64,000 nucleotides of DNA. It comes from Calonectria ilicicola (taxonomy: Eukaryota > Ascomycota > Sordariomycetes > Hypocreales > Nectriaceae). The notes under the pieces were generated by a model. It had not been told where the DNA came from. It saw only the letters and a program-made list of their open reading frames with translations, and searched no databases. The stretch covers positions 4,154,001 to 4,218,000 of the forward strand of contig CP085832.1 of assembly GCA_020809705.1 (NCBI GenBank), given 5' to 3'. The translations under genes and the position numbers were made by a program. Below, piece by piece: positions 56,544-64,000 of this stretch. Within the stretch, counting starts at the first letter, position 1. Each line of letters begins with the position of its first letter.

Positions 56544-58082
56544 ATGCGCCTCCTTAATATTCGTACTCTTAAACTAGAGTATTTTCTTGGCGAAATACCT
56601 CCATATGCCATCCTGTCTCACACGTGGGGCGATGGGGAAGTGACGCTTCAGGACCTCAGCCTAGACCGCCACGAACTTGACCAGAAGCTAGGATGGAAAA
56701 AGATTGTGGGGTTCTGCAAGACAGTCCAAAATTTTTGGCCCCAGCCGCTTGAATATGTTTGGGTTGATACCTGTTGCATTGACAAAACCAGCAGTGCTGA
56801 GCTGTCGGAGTCCATAAACTCCATGTTTCGTTGGTATCGGCTTTCGCAATGCTGCTTTGCTTTCCTTGAAGATGTAAATCATGATGGCACGGGACCTGTT
56901 GGTCCTGATTTTGAAAAGTCTCGATGGTTCACAAGAGGATGGACGTTGCAGGAGCTTATTGCACCTCTTTCTGTTACCTTTTTTGACGGCAAGTGGGAAT
57001 GCATTGGTGACAAGAGCCAACTTGCCTCGAGAATCTCTCAACAAACGGGAATTGACGAGAGAACCATCTTGACTGGTGACTTTTCGAATGCAAGTGTAGC
57101 AGAGCGTATGTCATGGGCGGCTACTAGAAAGACTACTAGGCTTGAGGACATTGCGTATTGCCTTTTGGGTATTTTCGACCTCAACCTCAACATGCTCTAC
57201 GGCGAGGGCGAGAAGGCTTTTATTCGCCTCCAGGAGGAAATTCTCAAAGAGTATGACGACCATTCAATATTTTGCTGGGACTCATCCACCATCCCAGAGT
57301 CTGTCTCCAAGATTGGGGTTTTGGCTCCCCATCCCTCGTTCTTTAAGAGTAGCACGAAGTATGATGCTCACCCCAGTGACGGCGAACCTCCCGCGATCAC
57401 AAACAAAGGCATCCGGATTGACATTCCACTGGTAAATCTTCAAGGCCATCCTGGCCAAATGATTGGTGTCCTCTCATGCTTCGCCGAAAAAGATGTGGCC
57501 TCTGTTGTTGGGATTGGGCTGGTAAGAAGCTCGACAGGCAGAGAGGTATACAGTCGAACGCGCGACAAGCCTGTCAAATTCACTATGAGACCTCACATAT
57601 TCAAACCAAAACAGCTATACCTTGTTAATAGGAGTAAAAATCTGAGCTTTGAAGGCGCTGCAGCAGCTTGCTGGGTCGAGTATGGTCCTCGAAATGAAAT
57701 TGAACCCTACAGAACATACCCACCAACGTCTTGGCACCACAGCTCCCTGACGGGCACCATGACAATGAACTTGGCAGTTGAGTCGCCTGATGATGTTTGT
57801 ACATTGATAGTTTTTGAACTGAAAAACCTTACGCATTTTTGTGGACTTCTCCTTAAAATGAAGCCTCGGGAACGAACGTGCCAAGTTGGCATTGTGGATC
57901 TTGGAGGGCCTCTAACTTTTGATCAAGAACTAAAAGGTGCACTGGAGAGTATGAAGAAGGAAAAGATTGATACGGAATCTATCAAGCTTGTTCAAGGATT
58001 TAGGCTTATTACAGCAAGTACCATCGAACTCATCCGAGGTTCATGGATGTACAAGTTAAACCTCAAGGCAGCTCCACAATAG
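56544..58082 (+). CDS. HET-domain (heterokaryon incompatibility-like) protein
   Basis: A single exon of 512 residues. The HET domain starts at MRLLNIRTLKLEYF and includes PPYAILSHTWGDGEVTLQDL (about residues 19-39), EYVWVDTCCIDKTSSAELSESINSMFRWYR and the third family block RWFTRGWTLQELIAP. The following RLEDIAYCLLGIFDLNLNMLYGEGEKAFIRLQEEIL segment is the region common to many HET-E-like proteins. No NACHT or WD40 repeats follow; the C-terminal about 250 residues have no clear domain. HET proteins mediate non-self recognition and cell death in fungi, but most genomic copies have unknown partners. The ORF is intact. Confidence 0.9.
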   Translation: MRLLNIRTLKLEYFLGEIPPYAILSHTWGDGEVTLQDLSLDRHELDQKLGWKKIVGFCKTVQNFWPQPLEYVWVDTCCIDKTSSAELSESINSMFRWYRLSQCCFAFLEDVNHDGTGPVGPDFEKSRWFTRGWTLQELIAPLSVTFFDGKWECIGDKSQLASRISQQTGIDERTILTGDFSNASVAERMSWAATRKTTRLEDIAYCLLGIFDLNLNMLYGEGEKAFIRLQEEILKEYDDHSIFCWDSSTIPESVSKIGVLAPHPSFFKSSTKYDAHPSDGEPPAITNKGIRIDIPLVNLQGHPGQMIGVLSCFAEKDVASVVGIGLVRSSTGREVYSRTRDKPVKFTMRPHIFKPKQLYLVNRSKNLSFEGAAAACWVEYGPRNEIEPYRTYPPTSWHHSSLTGTMTMNLAVESPDDVCTLIVFELKNLTHFCGLLLKMKPRERTCQVGIVDLGGPLTFDQELKGALESMKKEKIDTESIKLVQGFRLITASTIELIRGSWMYKLNLKAAPQ

Positions 58083-59442
58083 ACAGTGTTGTTTTTTCAA
58101 AAAAGATATTGGATGCATACAGTAGCCTCCTAATCTAGATATGTATTTGGCCATGAGATAGAAGTCGTAGCTGCTTATGATATCAGTTTAGGCTTGGAGA
58201 ATAACTAGCATGGTGTAGAAGCACACACAACCTGTACGATGCAGGTGATGCTAACAAACCACCAGTATGCAAGCATTTAAAGACGACCAAATAATTTTAT
58301 TGCTTCGTATGTAGGGTAACATGGAATAAATGCGTGATATTCTGCGTCGATCAGTGTCCAAAAGCAAAGCTATTATGAACAAATGAACACATTTCCTTTT
58401 AGAGTAGGCAAATAAACTTCGAAGATGATTCTCAAAACAGCAAAGGGGTCCAAATATGAATAGAGGACAAACATAATGTGAAGTAAGGGGCTTTAATGAA
58501 CAAATTAGGGTTCGTCCAATCACGGACGATTCGACCGGTGTTGCGCAGTTACCGGATCTCGGATTTCCGGGTTCCGAAACGACACTAATACCAATTTTAC
58601 GGCCATGTCAGCAGAATGGCACTTGAGGGTACTTCAAATTATACCGAAAATTAGAATTGTGAAGTTGGTTGGGGTGTCCGAAATTATCATCACCTATTAG
58701 ATTGTGGTGTATTTCTCCCACATGGTGACTGAAATTGCAGTGCTCCTTGTCTGACAAGCTGACCTTCCCTTTCTTAGAAAAGTGTGCAGCGCATAATCAT
58801 CTCCTAACCCTATACCCATCATTCATTGGTGCTAATACCTGGACACCAATAAAAATACTACCAAGCCTTTCTCTGTTGTAGCTAAATTGCAGTGCTCCCG
58901 CCTTGCAGAATTGCTGACCCCCCCTTAGAAAAGTACAGCCCATAATCATCTACTAACCCAATAGTTATTATTTATTGGCGCTCATACCTGGACACTAATA
59001 AAAATACTACCAAGCCTTCTTTGTAGTAGCTAAAATTGCAGTGCTGGCCTCAGCGGCTACCATCCGTCACTTAGAAGGGTGTGCAACCAACAATTATTAT
59101 TCGCGTCCTATATGCGCTGCCAGACGTTAATTGATGATACTTGGCCACCGTTTACGTATCACTAATCCCGCCTGATAGCAAGATGGAGTCATAATCTGGG
59201 ATTACGAAGGTCTAGACTCTCAATCGAATGCATATATTTCGGGATGTGCTCAAGGGTGCGGGTAAGTGACCGATCTTTGTCCAGCATTAAATGACAAGCA
59301 ACCATTCTTTCAGTTGAAACGTACGTCGGTTTCGGTTTTTTACAAGTCTACAAGCTAGTGATTCTTTTAATAGAATGTGCGAAATCGGAGCTTAGTCCCC
59401 TCTGTGAAAAGAGGATGACGACCCATAAGTCATACTGTCACT
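58083..59442. other. Convergent intergenic region HET / MATE
   Basis: 1.4 kb of AT-rich DNA between converging stops, containing the tandem repeat array listed next. No gene was seen. Confidence 0.45.
58732..59160. repeat. About 150-bp tandem repeat, three copies
   Basis: Copies begin with AAATTGCAGTGCT at 58732, 58884 and 59033 (periods 152 and 149 bp). The first two share CTTAGAAAAGT, CATAATCATCT, ATACCTGGACAC and AATAAAAATACTACCAAGCC; the third is more diverged and loses similarity by about 59160. Confidence 0.9.
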
Positions 59443-61686
59443 TTAGCTCTCCCCATGATAAACTTTTCGTTCAGCCCCAGCAGTCTCAAGATTCATTCTG
59501 GCTTCGGCTTGAGCCACCGCGACCTCCCAATCTGCTTTGTACAGATATAGGAGCTCTAGTGCTGATACGCTGTTCATTGATCGGTTAAAAAACTGCGAAT
59601 GTGCAATCACGCAAACCATGAATCGAACACTTACACTGCAAGGCCGATGGCTTGACCGGCCCAAAGTCCACTTAACTTCCACCCCAAGGCAAATCCAGTC
59701 GACAGCGAAATTGGCAACGCTACTACGTAATATGAAAACAGATTTGCAACCCCCCCGATGGCCTGCCGCCCGACACCGCGGAGAATTCCGTGAGAAACCG
59801 CAGCCATGGCGTCAAAAATCTGCATGACAGCGCATACAAGAATGGTATTTGAAACAATCTCGATCACTCCTTCATCATTTGTGAAAAGCTGAGGGAGCTG
59901 CATGCGGAGACTGACAAAAATCGTCAAGTTGAAAATGCCCACCAGACACGCGGCAACAATAGCCTATGGATAGAATATTAATCGATGGACGTAAATTGAT
60001 ATGAATTTGTTCGTTCACGTACCACTTTTGCAGTTGTTCGGGCAGCATCGCTTAGGCGTGCACCGATGAGGTTTGCAACGCGAGTCGAGGTTGCAATTGC
60101 CAGCGGGAACGGTATGTTGAATGAAGTGGACGTAACAGTCACAAGGATGCTCTGTGCTGCGAGGTACGCCGTCCCGAATCGCCCGGCTGCAATGGTGAGA
60201 ATTTCCAAGACGGAAAATTGGGCCTCAAGCATGATCATCCCTGGGAAAGCCAATTTCATCATGGGGCCTAATCGGCCATGCAATTAATAGAATTTTCGTG
60301 AAAGGAGAAAAAGGATACCCACCCCAATTAGTAAAAGCTTTCATGCTCAAACCCTTCCAGCATTGAGATCCATCAACAAAGCGAATGTACAAGGCGAGCA
60401 GAACCGGTAACAAATTCTGAGTTATTGCCATAGCAGTAGCCGCGCCAGAGAAATTCCATCCTAGTTTGAAGACAAATAGCCAATTTAGCAGGAAGCTTAG
60501 CGGAGCGCCAATAAGCAACGTGTAGGTTGTTGCCTTGAATAGACCCTGGGACTGTACAAATCGCTTTCCACTCTCAAAGGCAGCCACTCCAGGCATTCCT
60601 ATGATAAGAATTCGTAGGTAGATAGCAGCAAGTCGGGTTGTTTGCCTTTCAGGAACAAGAGCCGTCAATATCGGTTCAGAGAACCACCATAACACAGCAA
60701 TGGGTAACATGAGTATCCAGAGAATCCATGTCATCCGTTGCGCCTGAAGACCCACGAGATGTTTGTGTCCTGATCCGTAAGCTTGAGCACATAGAGTATC
60801 AAGACAGGTAGTGAGGCCTTGTACAGGGACGTAGCACGTAATGCCAGCCGTCATAGTGGCCACTGACCATCATTTAGTCCTACCTCATTGTCCAAGTTGG
60901 GTACTTACAGTTCACAGCTGCCAACTCTTCCATACCGAGTCGGCCAACTGTCAGCACACTTGCAATTGTTACAGAGTAGTGAAGCAAGAAGGTAATGATT
61001 AGTGGTGTTGCATATTGGATTAGTATCCTTGTCTCATGCTTCCATGTTGTCTTGATGCGCTGGGCAGCAACGGCTTCTTCCCACTGCTGCAAGACCTCGT
61101 CAGGACCCGGCGTCGGCGGTAGAGATTCGAATTGGTCTTCGCTTGATGTTAGAAATAATGGAGTAATCTCATCAAATGGTTCTTGTGAATAAATTGGTCT
61201 TTTCTGATACTTGGTCCTCTCGCCGAACAATGAGTGATAAAGGCGTCCCACACTCGTGGCCCTCCATCTTTGAGGAGGTCTTTGCGGAATAATATGGTTA
61301 TCTCGCAGTAAAGTGAGCTCTTCTTGAATCGATTCATCTAATTCATGTGGGTTAGGAACTGGACGGTCCTGGCCTTGGAGCGGAATTGTCGAATAGCCGC
61401 ATCCGTAGGCAACCCCGTGTGGATGAAAAGCTAGCTGTACTTCGGAGGCGTGAGGCCAACTCGACTCTGAGTCGGCATCCGATGGATGGCCATCACCCGA
61501 TGCATCGCCATCTTCTGAGGTGCACTCTTCAATGTCTCTGGTCAAGATTTGTTGAGCAATGGGAGATGTGGAGATGAGTGATGCGGCAAAGGGAAAGCTC
61601 TCAGGCAGGAAATCGGAAATGATGGAATGACGGCGGGTTTCTGACCGGCCCCCAATATCGACTGGTGTAGATCTGCTTTCAGACAT
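59443..61686 (-). CDS. MATE-family multidrug/toxin extrusion transporter
   Basis: Five exons, complement(59443..59569, 59635..59963, 60023..60267, 60323..60862, 60909..61686), encode 672 residues. The N-terminal about 220 residues are hydrophilic and Ser/Glu-rich, a long cytoplasmic extension. Then follow two six-helix bundles; signatures include GLTTCLDTLCAQAYGSGHKHLVGLQAQR, SGAATAMAITQN and FNIPFPLAIATSTRVANLIGARL. The family exports organic cations or drugs by H+ or Na+ antiport. All four introns are 46-65 bp with GT...AG ends, and each junction restores family sequence (for example AVNLATMTAGIT). The last exon start uses a short CAG acceptor at 59570 and is the least certain junction. Substrate unknown. 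Confidence 0.92.
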
Positions 61687-63066
61687 GCCTGGGAATTTTT
61701 TTGATGTGTGTGGACAATTGGTTAGTTATTTGAGGTCCAGAGCAAGGCGCAAAAGTGCAAAATCATGAGTAAAGTGGAAATGGAACGAGGCGATTGTGGA
61801 AACTAAAGCGAAAAAAGACCGCTTTATGAGCAGCATGCGGGATTGTGATACGCGTACTCGCAAAAAACAAGAGATGCTTAGAGATAAACACCCGAAGGGC
61901 ATACATGACGTCGCTTTGTGTGCCATTGAGCGCCACCAATGAAACAAGATCGACATAGATCCATGTTCAGGTTGCTCGTACACACCGTTGCGTGTTGCGT
62001 GTCGGCCTATGAAATATAAATAAGTGGTGCATTAAAACCTCCGAAATCTCCTCAGGTCTCCTCAAGGCGTGCAACACAGTGTAGCATCAATCAGTGAGGC
62101 GCATCATGACGCATATAGTGACCCACTATACCCCAGGAGCGCATCACTTTCTTCCGGGGAATGAATGCTTCGGTGCCCGAATGGAGCATCGAGGTACCGA
62201 TCCAATGATCGGTCCAATGAAAGCAGCTGAGGGTGAGATTCTTGCGATTTCTTGAATTTTGGTGGTAATAGGCATGAATCCAATTACCAGCAGTCTTTCC
62301 GCAATTCCAGTAATTGCTTTTTACAGTTGGTGGCGAGCAGTGCTCCTCAAATACATCAACTTTGCGGGTTGCACGGTGGGAGAGCTTGTACTCAAGTATG
62401 ATGCGGAGAAAGATAGCCTGTACTCGCCTCGGACATCAACTGGCCCTATCAATGAGCCCAAGACGTGAAGAGATTACGGTGTCGCATTCGGTTGAGACCA
62501 ATCATGCCATGCGTCAGCCGCAATCCTACAGCCCCTCATGCACGGGAGTCTGAAAAGTGATGTAACCATCTTCGCGGAGCCGTTAATCTGCCCGAGCTGG
62601 CCAGCTTTAGTCGAAACTGCAGCTGCAATTGCGCCGATGTGAGATATCACATTATGCGTCATGCAGGAACAGTACAAAAAATTACCGAAACTGTTTGGTC
62701 GGGGGGGAGTGAATGATGCGTATTTGCTTTTAGTACAGGTCTCTTCTTATTCTCATTCACAAGTTAGTTAATGTGAGAGCTTTTTAGACCCCATGCCATG
62801 CACAGGCAATCTATCACATTATTCTTCTACATAAAGATTCGATTCGGGTGAGTATTCCACTGTTCTGACTTTTTCTGTGGCCAGTACCAAATGTAGTAAT
62901 TCCGCCCGCCATCATGTCTGGGTAATAGCAATTGCAATTAAAACCTCCGTAAGATCGTCGCTTGCGGCCACAATGAACACTCATTCAACCGGGCATGGAC
63001 ACTACCACTGCTCAAAATGCTCAGTATGCCACCGTGAATCCAACAACAATGGATTCTCATTGGACG
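61687..63066. other. 1.4-kb intergenic region upstream of the MATE gene
   Basis: Contains the MATE promoter and extends to the tRNA gene. Short ORFs at 62259-62677 overlap on both strands. No gene was seen. Confidence 0.45.
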
Positions 63067-63163
63067 GCTTCCGTAGCTCAGTTGGTTAGAGCTTCGTACT
63101 AATACTTTCATCTGCTAAGTCTTGGTGATGCGAAGGTCGCAGGTTCAAGCCCTGCCGGGAGCA
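63067..63163 (+). tRNA. tRNA-Ile (anticodon AAT), with a 23-bp intron
   Basis: A full cloverleaf can be drawn: acceptor 63067-63073 pairs with 63156-63162 (one G:U), D-stem GCTC/GAGC, anticodon stem 63094-63098 with 63129-63133, and T-stem GCAGG/CCTGC with loop TTCAAGC. The anticodon is AAT at 63101-63103. An intron sits after position 37 (63105-63127), the standard place. The discriminator base is A63163. A T-rich stretch from about 63199 provides Pol III termination. Confidence 0.93.
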
Positions 63164-63220
63164 AGTCTCAACTGCCATCCAATTGAGAATCTTATCTTTT
63201 TGATCTTTTTTCCTTTTTCC

Positions 63221-63253
<33 letters not shown>

Positions 63254-63674
63254 CGGGGTCATTCATTCCACGCTTGAAAACAAAAAAGATGACGCAGGCG
63301 AATGTTTTTCGAGAACACCATCGACGAACCCGCTACAAACCCTACACACAAATTAAGTCAACAGATCAAGCTAAAGCACTTCTATAAACACATCATATAA
63401 CGACTGCTAACTCATATCTTATATTGGGCTATTTTTATATACTGCGGACGGCAAGCATAGTGACGTTTCTGTATTTTTACCCACTGGTATTTAAGCACTG
63501 AGATCATCCAAGATGCGACCAAGGAATCCTGCACAGTAATCACTGCACGCCACCTTCAATATGACGATGCATTTGATCTGGCGCTATGAAATACGACAGA
63601 ATTGAGCATGCTAGCCCCTTCAAGGGCCGGCGTTTGATCTATATACCTCAGAGCATCAGAGAAGATGACTAGGA
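63164..63674. other. Intergenic region after the tRNA, with poly-T/poly-A tract
   Basis: Contains T-runs ending in an 18-T run followed by a 9-A run (63227-63253). The rest is AT-rich and without a gene. Confidence 0.5.
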
Positions 63675-63998
63675 TTATTCATCTGCACAAGGAATCGAAT
63701 TCACTATAGAGCATTCGTCCGGCAATTCTTCACCGGTTAAGGCGAGCCCTCCATGTCCTGACCCTCCTTCGTCATTCCAAACACACCATGCGAGCTTGCT
63801 TCGAGGTTGGTTCTCTTGAAGCGTTGAAGTGCACTTCAAATTGCCATCTTCAACGCCGCAAGTAAAGGTGCCAGGTATGAAGTCGCCTGTGAATTTAATG
63901 TAATCGGCGTCTGGGCCCTCGTCGAAAACCCCCACAGTGGAGGCCCATTTGGCTTGGTCAGCTGGATCTTGAACGGATAGGCGACCGGTGTCCCAGAC
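63675..63998 (-). CDS. Unrecognised protein, 3' part (5' end outside window)
   Basis: The minus-strand frame is open from the right edge to a stop at 63675, giving about 107 C-terminal residues. Sequence such as VWDTGRLSVQDPADQAKWASTVGVF and CGVEDGNLKCTST, with several Cys and many Asp/Gly, suggests a secreted or extracellular protein, but no family was recognised and the start is not visible. Confidence 0.6.
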   Translation of the reverse strand, partial: VWDTGRLSVQDPADQAKWASTVGVFDEGPDADYIKFTGDFIPGTFTCGVEDGNLKCTSTLQENQPRSKLAWCVWNDEGGSGHGGLALTGEELPDECSIVNSIPCADE

Positions 63999-64000
63999 CA

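Overview
The window is nuclear DNA of a filamentous ascomycete. The evidence is short spliceosomal introns (about 45-90 bp, GT...AG, with CTAAC/CTGAC branch sites), Zn(II)2Cys6 transcription factors, a HET-domain protein, a CHAT-domain relic, fungal-type MFS and MATE transporters and a DFG5/DCW1-type mannanase. The housekeeping proteins look Sordariomycete, possibly Hypocreales. That placement is an impression from sequence style, not a search result.

Region 1-14 kb is conserved and gene-dense: the 3' part of a gamma-glutamyltranspeptidase, mitochondrial monothiol glutaredoxin 5, phosphopantothenoylcysteine decarboxylase, an unrecognised coiled-coil-like protein with an in-frame stop, branched-chain aminotransferase, ethanolamine-phosphate cytidylyltransferase, a secreted histidine phosphatase and an unrecognised Gln/His-rich protein.

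Region 14-41 kb is accessory: gene-poor, AT-richer and carrying short inverted-repeat elements. It holds a Zn2Cys6 regulator, an MFS exporter, a GT32 glycosyltransferase, a UbiA-family membrane enzyme (prenyltransferase or terpene cyclase), a complete seven-exon acetyl-CoA synthetase paralogue, an HXXXD acyltransferase divergent from it, a broken CHAT gene, a probable cytochrome P450 relic and a second Zn2Cys6 regulator. Read together this resembles a small biosynthetic cluster for a glycosylated, acylated isoprenoid: UbiA builds the core, GT32 adds sugar, acetyl-CoA synthetase and the acyltransferase supply and attach acyl groups, and MFS exports. Promoters of the first regulator and the MFS gene share ATTCCCGAAT-type motifs. 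The product is unknown and the grouping is inference. Two short elements with matching terminal inverted repeats lie inside this region, either side of the MFS-GT32 segment.

Region 41-64 kb is mixed: GPI-anchored GH76 mannanase, tubulin-tyrosine-ligase-like protein, a 5-kb gene-empty stretch with a long imperfect hairpin, secreted alpha-carbonic anhydrase, a HET-domain protein, about 150-bp tandem repeats, a five-exon MATE transporter, an intron-containing tRNA-Ile(AAT) and the 3' end of an unrecognised gene running off the right edge.

Exon boundaries were assigned by eye from splice signals, reading frame and family continuity.
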